64,000 bases of DNA from Phaeobacter porticola (GTDB lineage Bacteria; Pseudomonadota; Alphaproteobacteria; Rhodobacterales; Rhodobacteraceae). Both the position numbers and the translations under genes were made by a program. Below are positions 17,265 to 26,579 of this stretch, in pieces. Positions within the stretch are counted from its first letter, which is position 1; every line of letters begins with the position of its first letter. The stretch is from positions 186,001 to 250,000 of the forward strand of contig NZ_CP016364.1 in assembly GCF_001888185.1 (NCBI RefSeq), in the 5' to 3' direction. Under the pieces are notes generated by a model. The model was given only the letters and a program-made list of their open reading frames with translations. It did not search any database and was not told where the DNA came from.

Positions 17265-18434
17265 CTAGGGTTCGCGGAAGGCTTCGCGTGATTTGTATAG
17301 CGGCTTCAGCATATACTTGAGGATTGTCTTGCTGCCGGTTTGCAGCTCGGCGGTGGCGCGCATGCCGGGGCGAATTTCGATGGCTTGCTGGCGTTCGGTG
17401 AACTTCGTTCGATCCACCTTAACCGTGACGCGATAGTACGGTTCAGCACGCGGATTGCGCTCGTCCTCGAACGTATCGGCTGACACAAAATCCACCTTGC
17501 CGCGCAGTGATCCGTAGATGGTGTAATCATAGGCGGATAGCTTGATCGTGGCGTCCTGACCGGGTTGAACGCTCGCAATATTCTCAGGCTTAACCCGTGC
17601 CTCGACAAACATCTCTTCCCCAAGGGGAATGATCTCGACGATTTCCTCACCGGGGCGGATGACGCCGCCAATAGTTGTGACCGCCAGACTGTTGACGATC
17701 CCTGCCATGGGGGAGGTGATCACCGTCCGGCTTAGCTGGTCGGTGGCCAGACGCAATTCTTGACGCAGCGATGTTAAGTCTCGCAGCGTTTTGGAGTAGT
17801 CCTCTGCCAGTTCCAGTTCGGACTGGGTGCCAATCTCATTGTATTTTGCCTGAGCGTCGCTCACCGCTTTTTGGGAGCGATTGACCTCAATCAGGGCAAC
17901 GATCTCTTTCTTGTGCAGACGCTGCATATTGGCCAGCTCGTCTTTCAGTTGGTCGAGGATCTCGCGGGCGCTGGCGCGGCGGCTGGTAAAATCAGTCTGG
18001 CGGGCATTCAAAAGGGCGCGTTCAGAGGTATAGATGCCCGGCGAGCGTTCTGCCAATTCCTCAGGCACGTTAAAGTCAAACGCGCCTTCCAGTTCAGCTT
18101 CTAGCCGGTATTGCTTGATCTCCAGCGCGTCGATCCGGTCTTGCAGATCATCGGCGGCTGCCCGAAACTTGGTGTCCTGAAGCCGTGCGAGGATCTGTCC
18201 CGCTTTGACCACATCACCCTGATGCACGTGCAGTTCGGCAAGAATACCGCCCTCAAGGTTCTGGACGATCTGGGATCGTGAGGAGGAGACAACCTCGCCA
18301 TCCGCGCGCACGATTTCATCTACCCAAGCAAAGCTTGCCCAAAGCAGAAACACGACCAGCGCACCGGCAACCAGATAGATGATCCGGCTGGCCCCACGCG
18401 AGGTTTCGCGAAGATCGTAGCCGGTCGAGGTCAT
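17265..18434 (-). CDS. Type I secretion periplasmic adaptor (HlyD family)
   Basis: 389 aa. A cytoplasmic N-terminus and one membrane helix (about 19-37, IIYLVAGALVVFLLWASFAW) are followed by a lipoyl half (GILAELHVHQGDVVKAGQIL), a long coiled-coil hairpin (about 95-215), the second lipoyl half and the HlyD C-terminal beta domain (PGMRATAELQTGSKTI). It bridges the ABC transporter and TolC. Its start overlaps the ABC gene's stop by ATGA. Last gene of the adhesin secretion operon. Confidence 0.92.
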   Translation of the reverse strand: MTSTGYDLRETSRGASRIIYLVAGALVVFLLWASFAWVDEIVRADGEVVSSSRSQIVQNLEGGILAELHVHQGDVVKAGQILARLQDTKFRAAADDLQDRIDALEIKQYRLEAELEGAFDFNVPEELAERSPGIYTSERALLNARQTDFTSRRASAREILDQLKDELANMQRLHKKEIVALIEVNRSQKAVSDAQAKYNEIGTQSELELAEDYSKTLRDLTSLRQELRLATDQLSRTVITSPMAGIVNSLAVTTIGGVIRPGEEIVEIIPLGEEMFVEARVKPENIASVQPGQDATIKLSAYDYTIYGSLRGKVDFVSADTFEDERNPRAEPYYRVTVKVDRTKFTERQQAIEIRPGMRATAELQTGSKTILKYMLKPLYKSREAFREP

Positions 18435-20797
18435 TTGCCTTCACCTGCTGCGAGATGCGCCAGAACCTGATCACGCGGACCGTCTACGACCATGCGACCG
18501 GATTGAAGGATCAAAGTGCGGTTTGTCAGCGACAGGATTGGCATGCGATGGGTGGCGATCACGGTTGTGCGGCCTTCCAGCCATGTTTCCAGGCGGCTGA
18601 CCAATGTGCGTTCCAGTGTCTGGTCCAGCGCCGCAGTGGGTTCGTCCAGCAAGACAATCGACGGGTTCTGCAGCCACAGTCGTGCCCAGCCGATGGACTG
18701 GCGCTGACCGATCGAAAGGCCGCCACCACCGTCGAAAATCTCGAGATCGAGACCTTTGTGGTGATTGCGCACATGCGCGCCAAGACCAGCAAAATCCAGT
18801 GCGGTCATCAGCCGATCATCGTCGCGCTCCAGCTGGTTGAGGTTGAGGTTCTCGCGCAGGGTGCCCGCAAATAGGCGTACATCCTGGCTAAGATAGCCGA
18901 TATGACGGCGCAGATCGCGCGGGTCGATCTGGGTCATGTCGGTGCCGTCTATCATCACCCGGCCACGATCCGGGACGTAGAGACCTGACATCAGCTTGAG
19001 CAGCGTGGATTTGCCCGATCCGTTGACGCCCAGCACGGCGACGCGCTGACCCGGTGTCACGGCAACACCCGGTACGTCCAGTGTTGGTGCGCCGTCTTCG
19101 TCGTAGCGGAACATGACTTCGCGCAGCTCAAACCGCCCTTCCAGGCTGTCACGCCGCAGGTAAGAGCGTTCGTCTTCTTTTTCCTGAGCAGAATTGGCGA
19201 TGGCATCCAGGCCTTCCAGTGCGCCTTTGACGTTGCTCCAACGGGCCAACGTGGCCGCAAATTGCGTCAACGGGGCCAGCGTGCGGCTGGTCAGGATACC
19301 GGTGGCAATGATGGTACCAACCGTGAACTCACCGGCAAAGACCATCAGAGTGCCGACAACAACCGATCCGATGTAGGTGGCTTGCTGCACACCCTGCGAC
19401 CAATGGGTCAGGGCGCTGGACAGGCGGCGCTGTTCGGTTGCGGCGTGGGTGGACAGGGTGTTCAACTCATCCCAGAGGCGCAAGACGCGATCTTCGCCAC
19501 GCTGGCTCTTGAGCGTATCAAGTTCGTTCACCACCTCATGCAGAAGGCGACCAGCCTTGGCATTGGCGCCTTGAGTCTGGCGGGTCAGGGTGATCATGCG
19601 TTTCTGCATGAAATAGGCAGGTAACAGCATCAGGATGCCGCCGGCGATAATGATCCAGACAATCGGGCCGGCAATTGATGCGACCAGCAGCAGGAACACG
19701 GCAATGAACGGAATGTCAGCCAATGTTGAAATGGTGGTCGAGGTAAAGAACTCGCGCACCGATCCAAAATCGCGCATCGCGGCAAACAGCCCGGAAGGCG
19801 GCAGCGGTTTTTTGTCCGACCGCATCCCGATCAGTCGCCGCATCAGATTGTTCTGAACCGAGAGTTCAATCTGGCGTCCGGCAGCATCGGTGAGCCGGGC
19901 GCGGGCCAGTTTCAACAGCGCTTCCAGCATGATCGCAAGGAACGCTCCAAACGCCAGAACCCAGAGGGTGGCATGGGACTGATGCGGTACGACCCGGTCA
20001 TAGACCTGCAAGGAGAACAGCGCGACAGAGACGGCCAGAATATTGGCCACCAGCGAGCCAAGCATGATCTCACCCACCTGACGGCGGTACTTCGGGAATT
20101 CGCCCCAGAACCAGTGGTCGCTTTCCAGTTGCGGGGTATGTCGGGCGGCAATCTGCTTTAGCGAATTGCGCGCGCCCAGCGTGGTGCCTGTGAAATAGGG
20201 GCCAAACTCAGCCAGCGGCACCTCGGCGCGATTATCGGCACAGGTGGTGTCATAGATGCTGATGGTCTCGCGTGTCTGCGACAGGACAAGCACACATTGC
20301 CCGTTGTTCATCATGGCCAGTGCTGGCCAACTCTCAGGGGTGAGTGGCACCTGATGGCTGATCTGGGCCTGCATACCTGTGGTCTGCAAAGCCTTGGCCA
20401 GGGAGTCGACAGAGACATCGCCGGGATCATTGCGCCACATGTATTCTGCGATGTCGCTCAGTGGCACGTTTGTGCCTTTCAGCGACGCAAAGGTGGCGAT
20501 CAGGGCGGCACGGTGCTGAATACGCGCAGTGGCGTCTTCGATCAGCGCGCTGACTTCTCCGACCGATCCGTCCTCAAGCAGCCCAGTCAGATCAAGGTCC
20601 GCAACCGGCGGCGTAGGTGCGCCGGCCTGTGGGGCCGGGGCCGCAGCAGCCGGTGCCAGATGCGGGGCTGACTGGGTCTCAATCGCGCGTAATACGGGTT
20701 TGCCGCTGCTTGGGCGTGCGGCATCGTCTGGCGCGCGGGGTGCCGGGGGAACGGGCCGCAGCACCGTGTCATCGGTCGGGCGGTTGGAGTTGCTCAA
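18431..20797 (-). CDS. Type I secretion ABC transporter/permease (LapB/RtxB type)
   Basis: 788 aa. After a Pro/Ala-rich N-terminus (about 1-75) comes a C39 peptidase-like domain (about 90-215) lacking the catalytic Cys, as in transporters that handle uncleaved RTX-type substrates. Then a six-helix exporter domain (about 240-500) and an ATPase with Walker A GVNGSGKSTLL, signature LSIGQRQ and Walker B SIVLLDEPTAALD. It exports the large adhesin encoded first in the operon. Coupled by ATGA overlaps to the TolC gene before it and the HlyD gene after it. Confidence 0.93.
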   Translation of the reverse strand: MSNSNRPTDDTVLRPVPPAPRAPDDAARPSSGKPVLRAIETQSAPHLAPAAAAPAPQAGAPTPPVADLDLTGLLEDGSVGEVSALIEDATARIQHRAALIATFASLKGTNVPLSDIAEYMWRNDPGDVSVDSLAKALQTTGMQAQISHQVPLTPESWPALAMMNNGQCVLVLSQTRETISIYDTTCADNRAEVPLAEFGPYFTGTTLGARNSLKQIAARHTPQLESDHWFWGEFPKYRRQVGEIMLGSLVANILAVSVALFSLQVYDRVVPHQSHATLWVLAFGAFLAIMLEALLKLARARLTDAAGRQIELSVQNNLMRRLIGMRSDKKPLPPSGLFAAMRDFGSVREFFTSTTISTLADIPFIAVFLLLVASIAGPIVWIIIAGGILMLLPAYFMQKRMITLTRQTQGANAKAGRLLHEVVNELDTLKSQRGEDRVLRLWDELNTLSTHAATEQRRLSSALTHWSQGVQQATYIGSVVVGTLMVFAGEFTVGTIIATGILTSRTLAPLTQFAATLARWSNVKGALEGLDAIANSAQEKEDERSYLRRDSLEGRFELREVMFRYDEDGAPTLDVPGVAVTPGQRVAVLGVNGSGKSTLLKLMSGLYVPDRGRVMIDGTDMTQIDPRDLRRHIGYLSQDVRLFAGTLRENLNLNQLERDDDRLMTALDFAGLGAHVRNHHKGLDLEIFDGGGGLSIGQRQSIGWARLWLQNPSIVLLDEPTAALDQTLERTLVSRLETWLEGRTTVIATHRMPILSLTNRTLILQSGRMVVDGPRDQVLAHLAAGEGK

Positions 20798-22098
20798 ATC
20801 CGGTCACCATCTGCCAAAAGCCCCATATCCCGCGCCAGCGCCAGCTGGATCAATACAACTTCGTATTTCGCGTCGATATGAGCTTGTTCGCGGCGTACCA
20901 CCTCTTCGTAGAGGGACACCACATCCATAACCGAGCGTTGCCCGGCTTTAAACTGTGCCTGAAACAGGCGGTACGTCTCGCGGCTGGTCTGCGCCAGCGC
21001 TGCGGCTTCGGCCTCCTGCCTGCGATAAGAGGCGAGGCGCTGCATCTGGCGGCTGAAATCGCGCCGTGCGTCTTCTTCGACCTCAGAAACCTGACGTTTG
21101 GCGATTTCTTTTGAGGCTTCAATCGCCTTCAGTGCGGCTGGCGTGCCAAGGCCAAAGGGTTGCGCCAGATCCAAGGTCAGACCAGCACCAGACCCGTCAG
21201 AGGTCACATTCCCGGCCGCGGAGACCTGCGGCAACAGGCCTGCGCGTTCCATCTTGGCCTGCTCGACGCTGCGTGTGGCTTCGGCCTCGGCTTTTAGGAT
21301 TGTCAGATATTGACCGCCCTCGGGCGGCGTGGCCAATTGCAGGCGGCTTGGCTTTTCAGCAAAGTGCTGCCCGGTCAGCGCTTTCAGCTCTGCATTGGCG
21401 GTAGAGGTGGCATCATTGGCAGTGGCGATAGCCGATCGTATGCCGTTGATCTTGCTCTGCACAACGTTGAGGTCAGAGCGATCAGAAACGCCCCCCTCCA
21501 CACGTCCGCGGACAATGCGCTCAAACTCATACATGCGCGACAGGGCGCGGGTGCCAGCGGCCGCCTTTTCCGTGCCGCGCAGCCCCGAGACATAAAGCCC
21601 AAGCGCGCTTTCGACCCGGCTGTTCATGTCAATTGACAGGTTCACGGCGGCCACTTCGACATCTGCGGCGGCAAAGGCGCGCTCCGCCTTGCGCCGGCCA
21701 TTGTCGAAGAGAACCTGCTCGATCAGAATTCCAGCCACCAGATCGCCCAGATCCGTAAGGCTGACTGACGGCCCCAGCGTCGGCAGCCAGTTTTTTGCCT
21801 TGGCTTCGGCGCGCAGTTTGGCGCTGGTCAGTTCCGCTTCTGAGGCACGGGCAGAAGCGGAAATTGCCGCCTGAGCGACAGTGTCATAGATGCTGCCATC
21901 TTCCAGCAGCGACTGACGCTGCATTAGATTTGAGATCACAACAGAGGGGTTCTCGGCATCTGGCTGGGCAAAGCTGCTGGCGCGACGGCTGACGTCCGTT
22001 TCGGTGCCTTCGCCGGGCTTGGCAAAGGGCAGGGACTGCATGCAGGCCGACAGGCAGCACAACAGTGCCACCGCGCCAATGGGTCGTCCCAGTTGCAT
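20794..22098 (-). CDS. TolC-family outer membrane channel lipoprotein of the type I system
   Basis: 434 aa from ATG 22098-22096, preferred over upstream in-frame ATGs because GAGGGGG sits seven bases before it and it gives an immediate lipoprotein signal (PIGAVALLCCLSAC, lipobox LSAC, Cys about 19). The body has the two long alternating helical repeats of TolC/LapE-like proteins, with an LTLDLAQPFGLG strand. It forms the outer-membrane conduit for the adhesin. It is separated from the adhesin gene by about 100 bases containing a hairpin. Confidence 0.88.
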   Translation of the reverse strand: MQLGRPIGAVALLCCLSACMQSLPFAKPGEGTETDVSRRASSFAQPDAENPSVVISNLMQRQSLLEDGSIYDTVAQAAISASARASEAELTSAKLRAEAKAKNWLPTLGPSVSLTDLGDLVAGILIEQVLFDNGRRKAERAFAAADVEVAAVNLSIDMNSRVESALGLYVSGLRGTEKAAAGTRALSRMYEFERIVRGRVEGGVSDRSDLNVVQSKINGIRSAIATANDATSTANAELKALTGQHFAEKPSRLQLATPPEGGQYLTILKAEAEATRSVEQAKMERAGLLPQVSAAGNVTSDGSGAGLTLDLAQPFGLGTPAALKAIEASKEIAKRQVSEVEEDARRDFSRQMQRLASYRRQEAEAAALAQTSRETYRLFQAQFKAGQRSVMDVVSLYEEVVRREQAHIDAKYEVVLIQLALARDMGLLADGDRI

Positions 22099-22150
22099 TC
22101 TGCCCCCTCGCATCGCCTGTGTCCTTACCCTTGTTGCCGGGTATTTGTCT

Positions 22151-22186
22151 CGGGGGCCAAAATGGCCAGCGCCAAATCGGCCCCCG
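22151..22186 (-). terminator. Intra-operon hairpin between adhesin and secretion genes
   Basis: CGGGGGCC (22151-22158) pairs perfectly with GGCCCCCG (22179-22186), and the loop holds a second TGGC/GCCA pair. There is no T-run on the minus strand, so it is more likely an attenuator or mRNA-stabilising/processing structure that sets adhesin expression above the secretion genes than a full terminator. Confidence 0.5.
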
Positions 22187-22201
22187 CTTGACCCTTGTGG
22201 A

Positions 22202-25200
22202 TCAGAGAACCACCTGCACGTCCTGATCGACAATCAGCGTCGTGCCATCGTTGCCGATGGTATAGACATTGAAGGTCTCGCCGTCGATCTGACGGGTACC
22301 ACCTGCATTGCCGCCGGCCAGGGTGATGGTGTCGTTGTTGTCGCCCCGGATCGTGAGCGTGTCCGAATTGCCGGACAGCGCTTTGATAGCGGATTCGTTC
22401 AGGGTCAGGCTGACATCCGATGCATAGTGCAGGTTCAGATCGTCCACGTTGAACTGGCCAAGGGCCGCGTGATCCAGTGAGCCTGCATTGGTCGCATTGT
22501 CGTCAAAGACCACAAGCGTGCTTGAGGTATTGCCGACCGCGTCGTTGCGCGACAGCACAAGATGCGTCCCATCCGGAATAGCAGTGCCAAAGCGGAATTC
22601 CGTTCCGTCGATAGGATCGACGGTTTTGGACGCAGCAGGGGACCCCATGGTGCCATTCGGATTGAGCGTATTGACAGAATAATTGTCGGTCGCATCCAGC
22701 GTTTCCAGCCGGACGATCCCACTGCTCGATTCTGTGACCGTGTTGATGGTCGCGGCGCCAACTTCGGTATCGACGGAGAACTGCTCAACAGTGCTGCGTT
22801 CATTGCCGGCGGCGTCTGTGGCACGGATGGTGGCCGTTGCGGTATAGGTGCCGTCGGGCAGATCCGCATCAGAGAAGGTCACGCTCCAGTTCCCGGAGGC
22901 ATCAACCGTCGCGTTATTGGTGATCGCGCCGATGGTGACAGCAACCGTAGAGCCTGCCTCGACCGTGCCCGACAGGGTGGTGCCTGCAATCTGTTCCGCC
23001 TTGTTGACGATGTCGTCGGACGTCTGGTTCGGCTGAACCGTCAAAGGCACCACTTCGGTATCGAGTGCAACGGTGTCAGAGACACTTGCTGTGTTGCCTG
23101 CGTCATCAACGATGGAAGCGGTGATTGGCAGCGTCTGGGTGCCCGTCGGGATTTCGGTTGCCGGGAATGTGGTGGCCCAGTTGCCGTTTCCATCAGCGAC
23201 CACCTGGCGGCTTGCGGCGCCAAGACCGACCGTCACGGTCAGGCCTGGCGTGGCGGTGCCGCTGATTTCGACACCGTCGGCACGTTCGACCGCGTTGATC
23301 ACGTCGTCGATCTCGATCGGGTCGGGAGATAGCGCCACAGTGCCTGCAACGGTGTCTACCCGGAGGGCAGAGGAGGCCGAAGCGGTGTTACCCGCCGCAT
23401 CCGTTGACGACACTGTGACCGAGGTATTGTATTCGCCGGCAGCCAATGCGCCCGGCTCGAAGAGCGCGCTCCAGGTGCCATTGGAGGCGACGGTGGCAGT
23501 GCGGGTCACACCTGCGACAGTGACCTCCACACTGGAGCCCGGCTCAGCAGAGCCTGTGAGCGTCACACCGGCCTGCGCCTCAGCGGCATTGACGATGTTG
23601 TCGCCGCCCGCCTGATTGGCGTCGATGCTGACCGTAGTCGAGGTATCGACGCGCAAAGTGCCCGAGGTGCTCTCACTATTGCCTGCGGCATCGGTTGCGG
23701 TGACGCTGATTGGCGAGTCGTAGGGGGTGGCCGACTGGGTGATCTCGCCCGCAGTATAGGGTGCACTCCAGCGGCCCTGTGCATCGGCGGTCACGGTGCG
23801 GGTGATGCCCTGGAAGGTAACAGCAACGGAGGCGCCTGCCTCGGCGGTGCCGGTCAAGGTCAGACCGCCTGCGGCTTCGGCACCGTTCAGAAGATCGTCG
23901 CCACCGGCCTGTCCGCTATCAAGCCCAACACTGGTCGTGGTGTCCACGCGTATCTGACTGCTGGTCGAGGCCGTGTTGCCGTAGATATCGGTCGCAGTGG
24001 CTGTCACCGTGGTGTCATAGGTGCCATCAGCGATATCTGAGCCTGCAAAAGTTGCTGACCACTGGCCTTGGGCATTGGCGGTCACCGTGCGGGTTGCATT
24101 GCCCAGCTGTACCACAACGCTGGCGCCTGCCTCGGCGGTGCCGGTCAGATCCAGGCCGTTGTTGGCCTCGGTCGCGTTGATAAGGTTGTCACCCGCCAGC
24201 GGGTTGCTGAGCGCCACCGTGGTCTCGGTGTCCACACGGACGGTGCCGGTGGTCGAGGCCGTATTGCCAAGCGCATCGGTCGCAGTGACAGAGACACTGG
24301 CATCATATTCACCAGCCGGGATCTCGCTGCTGGCGAAATCCGCGCTCCAGTTACCCTGTGCATCCGCGGTCACGGTATGGGTGGTGCCCTCAAGCGTCAC
24401 GGCAACAGTCGCGCCCGCCTCAGCTTTGCCGGTAAGAGACACGCCGCTGGCCACTTCTGGGGCTGAGATCACATTGTCACCAGCCTGCACCGCATCCAAA
24501 GACGCTGTGGTTTCAGTATCCACCGGGATTGTGGTGGAGGTCGAGCTGGTGTTGCCATTGGTGTCTGTGGACACAGCAGAGACACTTGCATCGTAGGTGC
24601 CTGTCGCGATTTCGGAGCTGAGATAGCTTGCCGACCAATTGCCCTGCGCGTCCGTGGTTACGGTGCGGCTGACGCCTTGGAATGTCACCACAACAGTCGA
24701 CCCGGCTTCAGCAGTGCCGGTGAGAGTGATGCCGGCTGCCTGCTCGGCGCCGCTGATCATGTGATCATTGCCAACTTGGGTATTGATCGTCACGCGGGTT
24801 TCGGTGTCGACGTCTACGGTATGCGTGGTCGTGCTGGTGTTACCAAAGGAATCGGCGCTGGTGACTTCGATGGTGGAGCTGTAGATGCCCGTCGCCACTT
24901 CGTTCACGCTATAGTTGACCGACCATGTGCCGTTTTCAGCCACAGTGGTGGTGCGGGTCACGCCTTGGAAAACCACGCTAACACTGGCGCCAGCTTCGCC
25001 GGTGCCGTTGATCACAACGCCGTCGGCCACTTCGATATAGTTGATATGGTCGTCGCCTTCGACGGTGTTGACAGCGATCGGAGGCGGTGTGGTGTCGATG
25101 ATGACCGACGGGCCATCAAGATCAAATTCGGTGCCCGTTGGGTCCTTGACATGGACCGTGGTCTCGTAAGAGCCATCCGGGGGCAGGTTGGTTACCGGGA

Positions 25201-25885
25201 AATTCGCAACCCACGTACCGTCATCTTTCACAGTGACCGTTTCTGTGATGGTGCCAAGTGTCACGTCGACTGTGGACCCTGGCGCGCCGGTGCCGCTGAC
25301 GATCACGTCCTCGGTCGTGGAGCCTGCCACAGGGTAGGTTGCATCGGGGTTGTCGACGGTTGGTGTGACCGCGCCGCCGCCACCACCGCCGCCGCCACCA
25401 CCGCCAACGATTGCGGCGGCACCAACGACGCCAGCTGCGGCACCGGCAGTGCCAAGGCCGCCAATCAGCGGTGCAACGAGAGGTGCGACAACCGGTTCGA
25501 TACGCTCCACGTCAAGGAACACCATATCATCATAGGCGCTCCACTTGCCGCTTAGGTCCAGCGGCTCGTAGCTGGCATAAAGCATACCGTCGGTGCGGTC
25601 CTCCAAGACCACCTCGATGAAGTTGCCCTCTTCGCTGAGGAACAGGTTTTTGCCGCCGGTGGCACCGGTGTTGAAGAAATCATCCAGCACCACGACCTGA
25701 CCGTCGATCAGGGTAATATGTAGATCCTGGCCGCGCCGCGCATAGCTTTCGACATCAGACGGGCCAAGGTTAAGCGAAATGTCTTTCGCCTGTGCCGTCG
25801 AAATTGTCGCCTGAGGAGTGTCAGCAGATGTACCATGCTGTTTGGTGCCCGCCATGTCGCGGACGATGTATCCAACCGTACTCAT
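22202..25885 (-). CDS. Giant Ig-like-repeat adhesin exported by type I secretion (BapA-like)
   Basis: 1227 aa from ATG 25885 (MSTVGYIVRD); a frame extends 31 codons further but adds no domain. Order: a BapA-prefix-like N-terminus (about 1-150), a hydrophobic Gly/Ala stretch with eleven consecutive glycines, then nine Ig-like repeats of about 95 residues (each with a TGTAEAGASV-type strand, DAQGNWSA turn and TDAAGNT..VDTET end). It closes with a C-terminal export domain of the RTX/VCBS adhesin type (LTLNESAIKALSGNSDTLTI, GTTLIVDQDV). No classical signal peptide, as expected for type I secretion. It is the first gene of the operon with tolC, ABC and hlyD genes. Probable role: biofilm or surface attachment. 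High identity between repeats may make assembly and length variable. Confidence 0.9.
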   Translation of the reverse strand: MSTVGYIVRDMAGTKQHGTSADTPQATISTAQAKDISLNLGPSDVESYARRGQDLHITLIDGQVVVLDDFFNTGATGGKNLFLSEEGNFIEVVLEDRTDGMLYASYEPLDLSGKWSAYDDMVFLDVERIEPVVAPLVAPLIGGLGTAGAAAGVVGAAAIVGGGGGGGGGGGAVTPTVDNPDATYPVAGSTTEDVIVSGTGAPGSTVDVTLGTITETVTVKDDGTWVANFPVTNLPPDGSYETTVHVKDPTGTEFDLDGPSVIIDTTPPPIAVNTVEGDDHINYIEVADGVVINGTGEAGASVSVVFQGVTRTTTVAENGTWSVNYSVNEVATGIYSSTIEVTSADSFGNTSTTTHTVDVDTETRVTINTQVGNDHMISGAEQAAGITLTGTAEAGSTVVVTFQGVSRTVTTDAQGNWSASYLSSEIATGTYDASVSAVSTDTNGNTSSTSTTIPVDTETTASLDAVQAGDNVISAPEVASGVSLTGKAEAGATVAVTLEGTTHTVTADAQGNWSADFASSEIPAGEYDASVSVTATDALGNTASTTGTVRVDTETTVALSNPLAGDNLINATEANNGLDLTGTAEAGASVVVQLGNATRTVTANAQGQWSATFAGSDIADGTYDTTVTATATDIYGNTASTSSQIRVDTTTSVGLDSGQAGGDDLLNGAEAAGGLTLTGTAEAGASVAVTFQGITRTVTADAQGRWSAPYTAGEITQSATPYDSPISVTATDAAGNSESTSGTLRVDTSTTVSIDANQAGGDNIVNAAEAQAGVTLTGSAEPGSSVEVTVAGVTRTATVASNGTWSALFEPGALAAGEYNTSVTVSSTDAAGNTASASSALRVDTVAGTVALSPDPIEIDDVINAVERADGVEISGTATPGLTVTVGLGAASRQVVADGNGNWATTFPATEIPTGTQTLPITASIVDDAGNTASVSDTVALDTEVVPLTVQPNQTSDDIVNKAEQIAGTTLSGTVEAGSTVAVTIGAITNNATVDASGNWSVTFSDADLPDGTYTATATIRATDAAGNERSTVEQFSVDTEVGAATINTVTESSSGIVRLETLDATDNYSVNTLNPNGTMGSPAASKTVDPIDGTEFRFGTAIPDGTHLVLSRNDAVGNTSSTLVVFDDNATNAGSLDHAALGQFNVDDLNLHYASDVSLTLNESAIKALSGNSDTLTIRGDNNDTITLAGGNAGGTRQIDGETFNVYTIGNDGTTLIVDQDVQVVL

Positions 25886-26579
25886 TTTTATATACCGCTC
25901 GTCAAAAGACCAAAGCGCCGGAATTATAGCGCCGAGGTAGCCTGCATTGTTTTGCCCATCGGCCGTCTCCGCGACCATATTGACGCCATATTGCTGCCTT
26001 CCCAGTGACCTTGTCTAGGTTTTGATGAGCGGATTTTTACCGAAAACGTCGGGGTGTGGCTAATTTGTAGTCAAATTGCATCGAAGTTTATGCATCGGTT
26101 TTTGTTAATGATTGCCTTTGGTTGACGTAAGGGAATCGTTTGCCATCTGTTTGTGCTGCGCTCTGATGTTTGCGGGCCTTGTATCTAAGGCCCTATTGGG
26201 AGCGCGCTGCATAGTTGGCGGTACAGGTTGAGCGTAGTTTTTACGGGCTGGGTCACGTGTAAATCGCTGATGTGTGAACAAGTGTTCTATTAAAACGCAC
26301 TGGTAATTAACCAAAAAGACACCAGTTTCAGATAGGATCGAGGGCATAATTGGTGTAGAGTTGATCCTAAGTATACGACGCCGAAAGCTAGGCAGCAGCT
26401 GGAATGTCACCGCTCAGAGTGACCCGCTGTTCTTGTATCGCCGGATCCGGCGCCGAGCAGAATTCAGACGAATATTTTCACGCGGACATTCCTTGGCCCT
26501 CGCGCTGGGCGCCCTCTGTCTGTGTGCGATCTTAGACCCCAGGAGGACCGGCGCGCAGTAACAAGGAGGCTAGAGCCAG
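25886..26579. other. Divergent regulatory region between the adhesin operon and prkA operon
   Basis: About 690 bases, more A/T-rich than its neighbours. On the minus strand a perfect TATAAT (25928-25923) lies 38 bases upstream of the adhesin start and is a candidate -10, without a good -35. Farther out are ATTTG-N4-CAAAT (about 26059-26072) and a GCATCG direct repeat near 26080-26098. An open frame at 26105-26410 (minus) lacks a ribosome site and is not believed. No gene supported. Confidence 0.45.

Noticed and set aside
26105-26410. 101-codon minus-strand frame between adhesin and prkA
   Set aside because: No ribosome site and no recognisable pattern in an A/T-rich regulatory region.
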